64,000 bases of DNA from Lepeophtheirus salmonis. Lineage: Eukaryota; Arthropoda; Copepoda; Siphonostomatoida; Caligidae. The notes under the pieces were generated by a model, which searched no databases, had not been told where the DNA came from, and worked only from the letters and a program-made list of their open reading frames with translations. The position numbers and the translations under genes were made by a program. This document shows, in pieces, positions 44,926 to 57,429 of the stretch. The DNA lies in assembly GCF_016086655.4 (NCBI RefSeq), contig NC_052140.2:9362001-9426000 (forward strand). The letters are read 5' to 3'. Numbering within the stretch: the first letter of the stretch is position 1; the number at the start of each line of letters is the position of its first letter.

Positions 44926-45300
44926 CAAGTCGAGAAAGTAACACTTGAACGTGATCGACAAATTTCCATTCGCACATTCCAAGTAACTACCCCTTTTGGG
45001 TGCTTGTGAAGGAGAAGGCCTACAGTGTCCTTCATCCAAACGCCGAGGCACTCAATACCACTGTCAGCCAGATTTGGGATGCAATGATAGAAGATTACAT
45101 CAACAACGGGTTTGTAGGCCTTCCACCAACGCCTGGAAGTCATCATTGCCGCTAAGGGCGACTACATTTATTATAAAGAGAGCCCAGACACACATCTATT
45201 TATATCATTAATTTTGTTGAAATTCTATTGTTGGTTAATAAATTATATCTTCTGGAAGTTTAAAATTCTACATGTTCAGATTTAAGTGGACCACTCAGTA
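44926..45300 (+). pseudogene. Tc1-like transposase C-terminal fragment
   Basis: Plus strand: NYPFWVLVKEKAYSVLHPNA, EALNTTVSQIWDAMIEDYIN and then, in a shifted frame, the tail corresponding to RLEVIIAAKGDYIYYK. HPNxxALKxxVxxxWxxM is characteristic of this Tc1-like family. It lies 3' of the third catalytic residue, so no catalytic motif is present. CAGATTTAAGTGGACCACTC (45279-45298) may be the right terminus. Confidence 0.7.
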
Positions 45301-46404
45301 GTACACATCCTTTTTTTTTTTACTTTTTTAGAAAGGAAATATCCAAATTATCTGATGTTATTCTCTCATTGTGATCTATAGGGCAGTTTTAAAATTTAAA
45401 AAAAAAATTTCTATAGTTTAGAATAATGTCCATCATAATTAATTAATGCAAAATCATGACAAATACTGCATATTAATCTTCATTGACGAAGTAACCAACT
45501 TTTGTCTCCTTTCAAAATTTAAATTGAATGTACTAACATTAGATGATATTGTAGGAAAATGAAATTTTGAATGGGTTATTGTCATACCATATGACAACTT
45601 TTCCGAACTATTCTTAATTGAAATTCGTAAATATTTGAAAAACTAACCCCCCTATTGTCTTTTGAGCTACGTCGTTCCAAAATCAAATAATTATTAGATT
45701 TTATTTTAAAAAAATAAAAAATCCAAAAACCTTCAATATTCCTTCTAAAACCCTTTTGTCTTGATAGTATTTTTGAGAAAGAGTTGGATAATTTTTCAAC
45801 TAAATGAATTGGTGTCTTTATTCTTTAACTTTGTCAAAATAAAAGTTAAATGATATTTTTTATTTCTTGGGAAATTGAGCTAGGATTTCATACAGATTCC
45901 AGGCAACCATTTTTTATATTTTGAGATCCTGGAAATGAATGAGATACAAAATAACAATTACTGTAAAAATCAAGATTAATTTATTTATTATTTGAGGAGA
46001 AAATATTTGTCAGAGATTTTGTTTTCACGTTTCCTACGCTAAAATATAGTTAAGTTAGAATTAAATATTTTTTTGTGAGTTTGTTACATTTGCTACGTCC
46101 ATGGAAGTTATTTTTTTGTCTATAGCATTGTTTGTTTTGTAGTACAAATAGTTAAAAACTTTATCTAAAGTTATTTATTTAACTTTTTTTTCGTAAATGA
46201 ATTACATAAAGGAAGCTATTAAATAATGAAATGGCATATTACCTTGGAATTCCTTGTAGGAGTAAAAATTTGAGAAATTTCGAGAAAATTACGTCCCGAT
46301 ATCCATGGGAGAAAGATTATTGTACAAAAAATTTAATATATTCTACTACATGTCTGTCCGTCCGTCCGAGAATAATAACGAACAACCAGGGTATTTATTT
46401 CAGA
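45301..46404. other. AT-rich DNA, no gene seen
   Basis: A GTCTGTCCGTCCGTCCG run at about 46352 precedes Repeat D and may be its 5' edge. Otherwise featureless. Confidence 0.45.
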
Positions 46405-46770
46405 AACGGAAACAGATGCCGCCCTTAGACATAGAATGAAAGTTGTTCAGAATTCTGATTTACTTACCTAAGGCTATGTTTTGTTCTGATCAGACTGGAA
46501 AATTGGGCTCTGGAGGGCAAGTTGGTTGTTCGCTAGCTAATAAGTTAGTTAATTTTTTTTCATAAAACAAGAGCAATTCTTTGTGTATCAAAGTTTTTTT
46601 TTTAGGTTTGGGCTGAAGATTCGAAAATGAACAAAAAAAAAAAAAATCAAAGAAACGAATTGCTGTACTAATGGAAAAGGGGGAAATGTATACATTGAAT
46701 ACGAATTAAAAAAATGGAATTAGGAAAAGGATTAGCGACTTTGTCTTGGTATGTATTAATAAAGAAATTC
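46405..46770 (+). repeat. Repeat D copy (partial)
   Basis: Colinear with 56570-56910: AAGTTGTTCAGAATTCTGAT, TCTGATCAGACTGG, GGGCTCTGGAGGGCAAGTT, GCTAATAAGTTAG, CATAAAACAAGAGCAATTC, GAAACGAATTGCTGTACTAA, TGGAAAAGGGGGAAATG and GGATTAGCGACTTTGTCTTG. The part matching 57040-57240 is missing. Confidence 0.6.
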
Positions 46771-47239
46771 GAGATAAAATATACAATACGGGTACTTCCT
46801 ATTGTTGATGATATATGAGCACGTAGATTTAAAATAAGCTAAAATGTTAGAAAGAGTTACATTACTAAAAAATTTTCTAGTTTAAAGACCATCTAATAAC
46901 AATAAAAGTATCAAATACAACTAACTAATTTAGAAACAAAAATGAAAAAAATAATGTGATAGTTGCGTGTATAACTCTTTTATTTAGGACGTTTATTTCT
47001 TCAAAAAAGAAAGTTTATTCCGGAGGACGATCGTCTTCAATATAGAAGAGAATCAAATATTTGATTCCATGGAATTCTAGATACATGGAATAATCACGCC
47101 CCCATGATGAATGGAACAAAAATCGAGGATGACTCATTTTTCTTTTTTTCTTCAAACCAATCACTCATTTTATATTATCCTCATTCACGAGTATTCCATG
47201 ATATTACTTAATCACATCAAGGATATAGTCCCAGGAGCT
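46771..47239. other. AT-rich DNA, no gene seen
   Basis: Contains short palindromic words (GAAGACGATCGTCTTC-like at 47020-47040). No repeat family identified. Confidence 0.4.
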
Positions 47240-47660
47240 ACCAAGCAATTTTGGAAGATTTAGAGACAAAGCCGTATATATTGCAGTGGCTTATACACTT
47301 GTCCTATAAATGCAGACTTCCTCTGTGCAAGACTCGCTCCCTTGGTGGACCGTCCCACCTTCGTGTCAGCCTGATCAAGCATTTCCATTAGAGTATTAGT
47401 TGTTATCTGAGGTCTTCTTGACTTCTTTGCATAATTTTCTGGCAAGTTTGGGGGACATCTTACGATTCCTGCCAGGCCAGTTGAGGTTTTTAATACTGTC
47501 GAACCTTTTGCACTTGTTTTTTATGCTCTGTGTGGTCACCACAGGGACATCATACTGCTTTAAAATGTCCTTGTAACATTTTCCTTCACTGTAGGTATTC
47601 ACAAGGTGCTGACACATGCCCTCACTCAACTCCTTCATATTGACCAAAAATTGATTATGA
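47240..47660 (-). pseudogene. Tc1-like transposase N-terminal (paired-like HTH) fragment
   Basis: Minus strand from 47647: MKELSEGMCQHLVNTYSEGK, CYKDILKQYDVPVVTTQSIK, NKCKRFDSIKNLNWPGRNRK, MSPKLARKLCKEVKKTSDN then a stop. This is the two-part paired-like DNA-binding domain with the GRPRKI-type linker (here GRNRKM), of the classical Tc1 group. It is different from the other Tc1-like families in the window. A frameshifted continuation (LMEMLDQADTKVGRSTK) may be the end of the second HTH. No catalytic part and no TIR found. Confidence 0.7.
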
Positions 47661-48568
47661 CGAGACGTCTATTACACTATTTATACTATTCTGGAAAGAT
47701 GTTATTTCCTATTTTGTTTAACATTTGGTCATCAAACGAGGCTTTTATTCTATTAAGGCAGTTTGAAAGAACATTAAAACAAAGATCAAAATGTTTAACA
47801 CATTTTCATTGACATTATTGTCACGGCTATAAATAATTTAGAACAATGTATTTTTTGGTTATCCATTAATAAAATACCCATGAAATCAAAAGTTCCTTGA
47901 ATTGTGTGTATTAATGTCATTCATTCAGAATTTCTTAAATATATGATAACTTAAAGAAAAGACATATCTACTGATAACGTTTGAATTTAATTTGAAATGC
48001 ACGGATTTTAATAAATTAACTATATATTCATTTTTAAATATTCCTTACTCGTCTGATGTTAATAAAAGTTGTTGGAAAATAAAGACATTTTTTAATATGA
48101 AAAATATATAAAACATGACTATAATTATTTTAAATTATCTTGGATTATTAAATATGGTTTTATTTCAAAGGCACTCAAAGTTTCTTAAAGAAATTCATTC
48201 ATTCAAATGTATTCACTTCAATTTAACTCCATGTTCCTTTTATCTGCCAAAAATAGAAAAGAAAGCCTTAAATAGAAATATATGTTTATATTTTTGGATA
48301 TACGAATAAAGATGTCTATTATTGTAGATTGTCTTCTCGTATAATAAAGAAGCAAGAAGAAAAAAAAGGAGACGAAACTAATTTTCATGATGTTCTGAAA
48401 CTATGTATGTCAGAGAGTTGTTTAAAAAAAGCTTATCAAATTGTATTTTGAGAAGAGAAAACGAATATGAGCAAAGGGCCTTAACTATTGTTCATAGACA
48501 CGATAAGAATCTTATTGAATTCTTATACATATATATGTCCATCTATTTACATTAGAGTGTGTGGAAAA
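47661..48568. other. AT-rich DNA, no gene seen
   Basis: Frames are short and interrupted, with composition typical of AT-rich sequence; no repeat recognised. Confidence 0.45.
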
Positions 48569-49620
48569 TTACAGAGTGTGATAGGGAATTTTTCCGCAAT
48601 TAAGATGCAAAACCGAAACCTTAATAACTTTTGATTAGAAAAGTATAATGAAAAAATGTTATTACAAAACTTTTAGCAATCCATCTTGGCAAGAGTTATT
48701 TAATATGGTCACATCCAGTCTTTATCACAGCCTCCACACGAGGTGAGAACTTGGTATAGGTTGCACCAATATAATTGACATACTTGTTAGCCCATTGCTT
48801 TTTTATACTGACCTTGAGTTCCTGCACATGTCTGTGTAATGTCTTCTTAAATTGCTCTCTAAGACTCTCCACACACTGAAGTGAAGGGGATTGATATCAG
48901 GACTGGAAGAGGGGGCAGAAGGTCTTGTCCCAGAAGTCAGAAAAGTGCTTCTTGCAGAAGTTTTGTGTCTACAAGGCCTTATGGCTCGACCACCATCTTG
49001 GGTCCGTACATGTTTGTTCTCAGGATAATTAGCCTTCAGCCAGGGCAAGATTTTCCATCTCAGGACCTTATAGTAGGCCTCAACCCTGATTTTCTCATTG
49101 TCCAAACACATTGTTTTGGCTTGATGTTTTGTCCTGAAGGTACAAAACGGAATTCCTCAGGTGATGCTGGTATAAATCTGTCGTTTCTGGGGTTCAAAAC
49201 CTGTTCGACTTTCAAGATCTTCTTTTTGTAGAAGATTTTCACAGTCGTCGGATGACTCTTCAACTAATTAAGGACTTTTTTGTATTTCTCAATCCTTAAG
49301 ACATTCATCCAGTCGGTGAGGATATGTCTTGGAGTCCTGACAAAGCTCTTAAGGCCGAGGTCATCATCCCTCCTGATGGGGATCTCATCCACAGGGAACT
49401 TGTCAGCTAAGCAGTGCATTGATGCTGGTGGATCTTCCTTGATCTTGGCCTCCAGGCGCTTGAGAAATGTTTCATCTCACTTCAAACCATTACCTCCATT
49501 TCCTACCTTTTTGATTCTTATTCACTCATTTTCGTCCGATTTTGATCAAATCAAAACAATGCACTAGAAAAAAAACACATGTATCGGGACATTGCTTGAA
49601 ATGTAACATGAAACCTTAAG
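48569..49620 (-). mobile_element. Near full-length Tc1-like element (ACAGAGTG family), inactive
   Basis: The 3' terminus is at 48570 (ACAGAGTGTGATAGGGAATT on the plus strand, then TTTCCGCA), inverse to the 20755 end of its sister copy. On the minus strand the N-terminus starts near 49533 with MSE and ESKR, with stops. Then come KSHPTTVKIFYKKKILKVEQ, VLNPRNDRFIPASPEEF, NEKIRVEAYYKVLRWKILPW, LKANYPENKHVRTQDGGRA (second catalytic Asp in TQDGG), SPDINPLHFSVWRVLE (third acidic residue replaced by His) and a tail with FSPRVEAVIKTGCDHIK near 48710. Several frameshifts and stops. The 5' TIR was not resolved. Confidence 0.8.
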
Positions 49621-49639
49621 TAGCTCAATTTTTTTAAAT

Positions 49640-50470
49640 GGCATTTGTAATACTACGAAATATTTTTTCCTACCAAATTTCAGGACGATTGAATGTATTT
49701 GGTAGGTTCTCTAATTTAGTTAAAACTTTATTATATTCACCAACAGTGCAAATATGAAACTCCAATTTTTTAAATAGAAAATACGCGTCTATTTCAAGTA
49801 GATGATAAATAGTTTTTTTAATTGAAGATTGCCTATACCTAGCTTTACATACATCCCTCCCCTCACCACCTGATTGACAATTTGTGGATACGACGTCAAT
49901 AAAATTGTTACTCTTTTGAGTTAAACTAGCCATTATCGCCATAAAAAGTGAAGCACTTCTAAGCAAGTGCATGCCCCATCAATGCAAACAGGCAGTGATC
50001 TCACAGAGCGAAGTCTGCTAAAGTTTTCCCAAACCAAACGTCTCATTTGTTTCCTCGACCCATTTTTCTGCATGTGATGGTTCATTATTATTTTTTGTGT
50101 TGCCTTTTTTGATATTTCGGTCATTTTTCACAAAAAATGCTATTCAAATTGATTATTTGTTTACGGTAGTCTTCAGTATTAAATGGTTCTCCAGATTTTA
50201 GAAGCTCATAACAGTCTTCAAACTTTTTCGGTGGTTTTCCACGTTCTTCGTTCCTCACGTCAAAATGCCAACTTTTTAATTTTTTTCAATCCACTTAAAC
50301 ACTGTGGTTTAACCATAACATTCTCATAGTAAGCTTTGACAAGTATGCGATAAGACTCTACAGCAGTTTTCATCAAATGGTAAGAGAAAATAAATGATGT
50401 TCGCAAATTGATGTATACAAGTACAAAAGTTCGATATTTTCAACGTTATTACAGATGAATGTTGTATGAA
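49640..50470 (-). mobile_element. mariner relic with large internal deletion
   Basis: Minus strand: LRTSFIFSYHLMKTAVESYR, ILVKAYYENVMVKPQC, then KLKSWHFDVRNEERGKPPKK and FED, the N-terminal HTH region of a mariner. FED runs directly into CYELLKSGEPFNTEDYRKQI, which belongs after the first catalytic Asp. PKYQKRQHK follows, and the second catalytic motif is degraded. Then come DHCLFALMGHALA (the YHLFxSMxHALAE motif, with the third Asp), CFTFYGDNG and RRIHKLSIRW. The deletion removed the second HTH and the first Asp. A different mariner subfamily from those at 4175 and 31480. TIRs not resolved. Confidence 0.75.
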
Positions 50471-51259
50471 ACATCTTTTTTTTTGAGGAGAATGTAAAAT
50501 ATTCTTTGTTAGAAGTTAGAACAAAAAAAATGGTGCTCTGGTGTTGTCTGATGGCAACAACATTTGACTGCTTTTGCTAATTCTAGTTCATGTTTACACA
50601 CCTTTTAGTACATGTTTTTTTCCATTCTTACAAATTATGATCATAAATTTGATCCCTGGAGAACTTTGATGTGTATTTTTAACCTAGAATAATCAAATAG
50701 TTCTAGTTTGGTTCAAATTGAACATAAATTACTGGTCCCAGAGGTACAATTATGTATTTTCTGTTAAATATTGTCTTATTTTCATCTTTATGTATAAAAA
50801 ACAAAGCAATAATTTTTTCAATTGTTTCTAAAATAATTCTTACCTAATAATAATCAGCAGGTACTTAATGAATAGTTACTCCTTCTAAAACTTTATAGAG
50901 GGATCTTGTCATTACAATAGAGTGAATAGAGTTAGACAATCAATACTATGGAAAAAATATACCAGTTCTAACAAGGAAATCTGGTGCTTCAAATTTCCAT
51001 ATTTTACGGTATATATGAAGACAAAATGTCAAAATGTTTCTTTTATGTGGAAAAATAAAGGGGTTTGAATTAGGGCCGCCTACATTTTTTTCCTTTAGGA
51101 AAAAACAACTCCATATTTATTTTCTTCCTTTGACATTTAAAAACTTCATCAGTATACATTTCATCAGTGATTACAAATTATTCAAATTTATTATCAAAAT
51201 AACCTTTCAATGCTGATACGGACTTTAACTGCATTTTTGACGCAATGGCTTTGGTAATA
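50471..51259. other. AT-rich DNA, no gene seen
   Basis: No repeats or credible exons were recognised. Confidence 0.45.
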
Positions 51260-51935
51260 AGCTAAATATGCTTTATTGGTCAGGCAGCAATCCACAAGTT
51301 CTTCACGAGACATCATTCCATCATAAAAATTGCATTAAAAAAACACTTTTTGGTGTGGACATCATGCTCGAGGGATCATTGGCCCATACTTTTTCGTTGA
51401 ACATGATAATAATGATTTTAGTTAATGGAAATTGCTATCATACCATAATAAATGTGGTTTTTTTGGGGCCTCAATTTCAAGATATGGACTTGGCAAACAT
51501 GTGTTTGCCAAGTCTTGTCATACAGCAAACGTTACAATAGATTTATTGCCAAACAAATTTGGTGATTTTGTTATTTCGAGAAATGGACCAGGTGATTGGT
51601 CACATCAATTGTGCGATTAAACGAATTTAAATTTTTTTCTTTGGAGTCACATGACCTCATTGGTATATAAAAATAAGCCGGAGACGTTCAAATGGCTCAG
51701 AGAAAATATCCAGTGCAAAATTGGTGCCCTATGGCCAAATTTTTAGAAAAAGTATTGAAAAATTGGGTTCAATGATTGGACTTCTGTGAACGTGTTCGTG
51801 GTGTTCAAACCAGAGAAATCTATTTTCAAACATAAATGTATATGCATATAGTTTGTAATAAAATAAATTGGCAAAATCTTTAACCGTGTGTGCTGTATTT
51901 ATAAAAAGTTGAATCGCTCTTAATGAAAAACCATT
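51260..51935 (+). mobile_element. rosa-like mariner, 3' half, with hairpin at the second catalytic motif
   Basis: Sister family of the 29857 copy. Plus strand reads LYWSGSNPQVLHETSFHHKN, then traces of the GLHAGGIIGPYFF region in another frame, LVNGNCYHTI, QFQDMDLANM, then after a damaged catalytic motif CHTANVTIDLLPNKFGDFVI, SRNGPGDWSHQLCD, a stop, and NLNFFLWSHMTSLVYKNKPE with Asn at the third Asp position. The tail is FKWLRENIQCKIGALWPNF. The 3' terminus CTTAATGAAAAACCATTTAC is shared with 30610-30640. A 26-nt near-perfect hairpin (51489-51514) replaces the coding sequence of the second catalytic Asp. Confidence 0.8.
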
Positions 51936-52189
51936 TACATATGAACGTTTCACGTAGTACCAAAAAACCCTCCATAGAGTTAACTACAGAAAATTTGAAG
52001 CCTATTACATTTTCATATACAAAACGCAGGTACGCTGTTGTGATTATTTTGATGAACAATGATCTGGATGTTAGTAATGCTGGTATCTCAAAGATGACAA
52101 GAATCGAGTGGAGAAAGTTTACTGAGTTGAGTAAGGGGTTAATCAATTATCCCAGGAGAGGGATCACTACAAAGGAGGTGTCAAAGAAC

Positions 52190-52430
52190 AGCAGAGGGAT
52201 CGTCCTAGCTCCCCCAGCTTGAATCTGATGGATTATTTTGTCCTAAGCTACCTTCAGTCAAAGATCAAAAGAGGTTTCACACCACTAAGAAGTCCCTGAT
52301 CGACTCCATTGTCCTGCAAAGCAAGAATTTAGATCATGATCTAGTTTTTAAGTGGTATGCGCTGTTTAGTTCTCGAATCGGGCAATTGTCAAGACCAACA
52401 GAGCCGTCATTTAATCATATATATTATCAA
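52190..52430 (+). pseudogene. Tc1-like transposase C-terminal fragment
   Basis: Plus strand: PSLNLMDYFVLSYLQSKIKR (third catalytic region, acidic D of MDYF retained), then in a shifted frame HTTKKSLIDSIVLQSKNLD, HDLVFKWYALFSSRIGQL. Truncated at both sides. The sequence just upstream (51940-52190) is open on the plus strand but does not resemble transposase. Confidence 0.7.
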
Positions 52431-55400
52431 TGATTTTATCAGCATCTCAGTTTTTTTATATGAGTAAATCTTAAGAAATTAAAATATTACGTTAATTCAA
52501 AATAGATGGATCAAAAGTGCAGGATTTTGTTGTTAAACGATGTATATTGTTAATGGTTATTTAATTTTTTTGGTTAATATAACTATCTATAAGAATCAAT
52601 AACCATCTGTGAGAATGGGAATCAAATAGTATCTATTCTTTACTAATTGTAAGTGGGAAGTATCAATTCGTTTAAAGAGTTATAGGCGCATCTAATATTA
52701 AAAAAAAAAAAATCTAATTCCAAAAGTAGACGAACAACACTTTTCAATTTTGATGATTTTTTGTCAAAGGTTTCATTTAAACGAACACTAGGGTGCATTA
52801 AACCCCACCAAGTAAAAAATATAGCACTTGGGTTATGATGAAAATGTTCTATCTATGATAATAACGCACCGTATCAAATATTTTTAAATTCGAATAAATT
52901 TTACTGCTGCCGCATCAATCATTATGAAATTGGAATATTATAGTATATGGTTATATTACTATGGTAAGCAACACTAAACATTCATTTTTGCTTTTTTTTC
53001 CAAAAATTATGTGTTTAATATTATTATTGTTAACTTGCACTTCCAAAACAAAAATTTATGAAACTTCAACAAAATTATTTTTTACCCGGTAAAACACTTT
53101 TGATATACCGCCATAACGAAATAAAAACATGTTTTAAATCATAGGGGTTTGATGCATCATAGTACCCATAAGTTTTGAATCCTAATGAAGGGATGCAATT
53201 TCTTTGACTTGGCTCTCTTAAGCCATTAAAGTCATACTTCTAGATTAGTAGCCATTTATTTCGTACTAAATATCAACAAGTATAAATTTTACAATAAAAA
53301 ATAATTCGATGAATAACCAAGAAAAGTAATTTCAACTCATCATAATTGAAATATGATGAACGTTCCAAAGATGTGCTACAATTGAAGGTAATGAGTTGAA
53401 GCGAACCTAACCCGACCCACCCTAATGAACACATGTACATTTATGCGCCAAGAGTGAACGAGATATGTAAATATGTTATCCTATTTGATCCAAACGAGCT
53501 GTTTTTAAACTAATTTTTTTCCTAATCTTAACCCATTAACAGGGTTCTGAGAAATGTTGAGTTTTAAAAAAGAATGAAAACAACAACAACAAAAAAAAAC
53601 AACTCACAGAACAGTTTAAATTAAAGGGCTTAAAGGGATTTGTTGAACAGAGACATTTTCATTCCTCGTATTTGTATACAAATAATAGCTTTAAAATGCC
53701 CTCAGTCCGGATTTTTGTACCTGCATTTGTCACATTTAGGTTTATTTCGTCATGAAGAGAAAGTTTTGTTTTGGCCACAAAAAAAAAATTAAAAAAAGTT
53801 ATATCGTTGTTGCCATAAAAACCAAAATGGCAATTGGCAATTCTGTAAAGGTGTTCGTTTTAATATGGTTTTTTTATCAGAATAATTCCGGTTCCAATTA
53901 GTTGATTCTAACAAATTGCACCAGCTTAATTTTTTTTTTTTTTGCATAACACCGGAACTGAAAGCAATAGTTTCAGCTCTACGGCATTATTATTAGTGAT
54001 GTGCCTCGAGGAAAACTTGTAAATTGGTACTAGATTTTTACAAAAAAAAAAAAAAAAAAAAAGGACACAAAAAAACTCAGCTCGTGACCATAAAAAGCCG
54101 CGTATTACTCGGAACTCGTAATAAACTTTGAATATTTTTTTTTCTTTTTCAAGCCCAATATAAAATGTAAATCTTCCTTGACTAAGTTCCTGTCTTTGCA
54201 AAATTTAGAATTCATATTTTCCCTCAGTTAGAAATGTGTTGATTTATATGCAATTTCTAATCATAATCCCAGTTCGTTTTGATTATAATCTTTGTTTGTT
54301 TGTATAAGACTAGCGGAAGTACTCAACATTGCTTGGAATTACTTAGCTGTCTAAAAACTTTTATTTTTCTATATATTATTATTAATATGCATTCATATTA
54401 ATAGGCATCAGTGCCATTAAAAACATATTTGTTACAAGTTATACCCAAAATATAGTAGAATATTGGTTTATTGACTATATAAACTGTTGAATGACGCTTA
54501 TGACCACCATTAAAATAAGTTTTAAAATTAGATTTAAAATAAGATTAGTCAGTGGAACATAAATTACGAAAAAAAAAAAAATTGTGTGTTCATCAGTACC
54601 TTATATTAAATGTATTATAGTCCTTCTGATCTACTAATATTTTTGTTATTATAAGATCCTTCTATATATATATACAGAGCCCTCTAAAAAACTACACAAA
54701 TTTTAAATTACAAGTTTTAATAATTTATCAAAAAATATAATTTTTTTTGACTGACGAGTTTTTTAGAGAGCAAAAAGTTTGGGAGTGAGTATCTCGTGCT
54801 CAGTAAAGTAACGAGTATTCAAGCGATTAACGAGTAAAGCTCGTAATTCCTCAAATATTTTGTTAGAAACTCGGAAATATCCATGTAGAAAAATTTAGCT
54901 TACGGCATATCATTGATTTTTATCCATGGAGTTATTCGTGCTCAAAGATTTTTGCAAATTTCAAATTATAAAATGAATAAAAAAAATACATGTTCCTTGC
55001 TACTCCAACGCGTGATAGCAATTGACTCTATATTTCCAAGAAAACTTTAGAATCTCACCTATAGAATGACCCCCCCCCCCCATCCCGCTACTACTTCTAC
55101 AGTCTCATTAATAAGGATGATAAAAAAGGATACTTCACCCTGTATTTTGTCTGGTCTTAGCAGACAAAATTAAACCTGCAATAACTACAGCTATTGTAAT
55201 TAATGATTAATAATCGATATAAATATGATTTTTATTAGAAGAAAAAATAAAGTATGCTGTTTATTCTTTAGAATATTAAAAATAAATTGACAATGTACCG
55301 ATAAATTTACAATAAAGCATCTAAGTAATTAGAAATAACTTAGAAAGCCCCTTACTTAATAAAAATCAAATTTATAAAAAGGATTATCAACAAAAATCAT

Positions 55401-56569
55401 TTTTACAAAATTGATTCCTTAAACACAAAAATTATCTTTATATTATTGAACCTTAAGTAAAAAGTGGATATGAGAGATTTATTGTCAAATTAAGAATAAT
55501 AATGAAGGGCTGAAAAGCAAATTTTTTATAACATAGGCCTGCTTCTACAGTTGTGGATTCCCACTCTGTCGTCTCACAGTTTTTAAGACATTCAGTGCAC
55601 ACTCAAAAATGAGTCATCGAAATACAGGCATACAGACAAACTTTGTTAAAATAGTTATATAACTAATTGTTGAACATGCCATTCAGTCTTTCAGAAAACT
55701 TTATTTGTCCAAAGCCATAGATACAAATTATAAGTGGGTGTTTGAATCAATCCAGAGAAAATTTTCCACAAAAAAAAATTCCTATTGCTCAATATTTATT
55801 TGACAATATGGATATGAAGTTTTTTAATGAACTCTTCTGCAGTCCTAACTAAATACTAAATTAATTGATTCTAGATTATTTATTTATTTATAAAATATAG
55901 CATATTCCTACATATAGAAAAAAGTAGTTAGTTCTTTTGGCAGTTAATGTCGTCTGCAAATTTTAATTAATGACTGACTAAAAAAAAAAGACCATTTAGT
56001 ACCTGCAATTCAAACTTCTGAGGTCAAATAATTTTTTTTCCAAATTTATTCTGAATTTTTTTTCTTTATTAATGGGCTATAGTCAAATTGTGTCTCCATT
56101 CACTTTTATAATCACATTTTGCTATTATCAAGAGGAAAAAAAAAGTATTTAGAACCATGCAAACATCTATAGATCACTCATGCAATTTGTTTTTGCAAGC
56201 ATTTAGTTAATTTTCTCGTCACGTTTACTTGTTAAAAATACTCCTACTTGCAAATACATAACGTAATATTGCATGAAAAAAAAAAAAATCTAATTTTTTG
56301 TACAAAATTGCTTCGTTCAAATATTTATTTATTATTTTGCGTTAAATGGTTAGTTTTTTTATAGATATACATTATATGTCAACAGTAAAGCAATCTTGAA
56401 CAAAAATCAAGAATACTTGAAATTTTAAATTAAATTAATTATTGTTTATACAAATCATGGTATGGGTTAAGATAACCTGCATAGGTAGTATTAAAATAAT
56501 TTATGTGTATGTCTCCTATTCGTCTTGCATGGAAAAACAATGATAAAAACTTCAAATACAAAGATAGAT
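52431..56569. other. Longest featureless stretch: AT-rich DNA
   Basis: About 4.1 kb without a recognisable gene or transposon. Homopolymers include an A tract at about 54043-54062 and a C13 run at about 55070-55082. A T-rich run at 53931-53943 and ATAT microsatellite at 54663-54674 are present. The best frame (53926-54201 minus) spans a poly-Phe/Lys tract and is not credible. Confidence 0.5.
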
Positions 56570-57350
56570 ACAACCTTTAGGCATAAAATAAAATTTGTTC
56601 AGAAATTTGAATTACGTACGTAGAGATTCATTCGGATCAGACCCGATTCCTGGGCTCTGGAGCGCAAGTTTATTTATTTGCTAATAAGTTTATTTTCTTT
56701 CCATAAAACAAGATCGATTCACTTTGTCGCAAAGTTTTTATTAATGTATGTGCTGTTGATTCGAAAATGTACCAAAAAATTAAAAAAAAACACAAAAAAA
56801 CGAATTATTGTACTAACGGAAAATGGAGAACGTATATTAAATAGGAACTAAAAAAGGGAATTAAGTAAAGGAAGGAAGAAGAGGATTAGGGAGTTAGTCT
56901 TAGTATTTACTATGTATGCTCAATCTTCATTAAAGTTAGCAATGCCAATGATAATGAATAACTCACAACATCAAATACTTGAAACTAATACTCTATATTA
57001 ACCAAAATCAGTATTTTCACATGATATATTATTATATTTTTCATTTTCAAGAGTGTCAAAAGGGGGTACGAATTTGATTATATTTACATCAAATGGACAG
57101 AGAACAACAAAAAAATGTTGTATGGAAGGAGGTTTTACGATAGAAATGAACCTATTATATATGTATTTATAGTAAATTGTTTTAGCTTAGAAAGTAAACT
57201 TAAAGAAACTAAATATAAATAATAAAAAAACAGCGTAGATGGTACATACTAAGACTAACTCGCTAATCTTCTTCCTCCTTTATTTACCTAACTCCTTTTT
57301 TAATCTGTATTGAATATAAGTTCTCCCTTTTCCGTTAGTACAATAATTTG
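56570..57350 (+). repeat. Repeat D copy followed by an inverted partial copy
   Basis: 56570-57240 is the inverse of 25840-26490 throughout (see that entry for landmarks). Immediately after it, 57244-57350 repeats the 56801-56918 part in inverse orientation (CATACTAAGACTAACTCGCT, CTTCTTCCTCCTTTATTTAC, GTTCTCCCTTTTCCGTTAG, TACAATAATTTG). The two together can form a hairpin with about 110-bp arms and a loop of about 325 nt. Confidence 0.65.
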
Positions 57351-57429
57351 TTTTTTTAAAATAGCTTTAAGATAGCGTGTTCCCGCTAGGAATATATATA
57401 AATAATTTGACATACGAATATGCTAAAAA

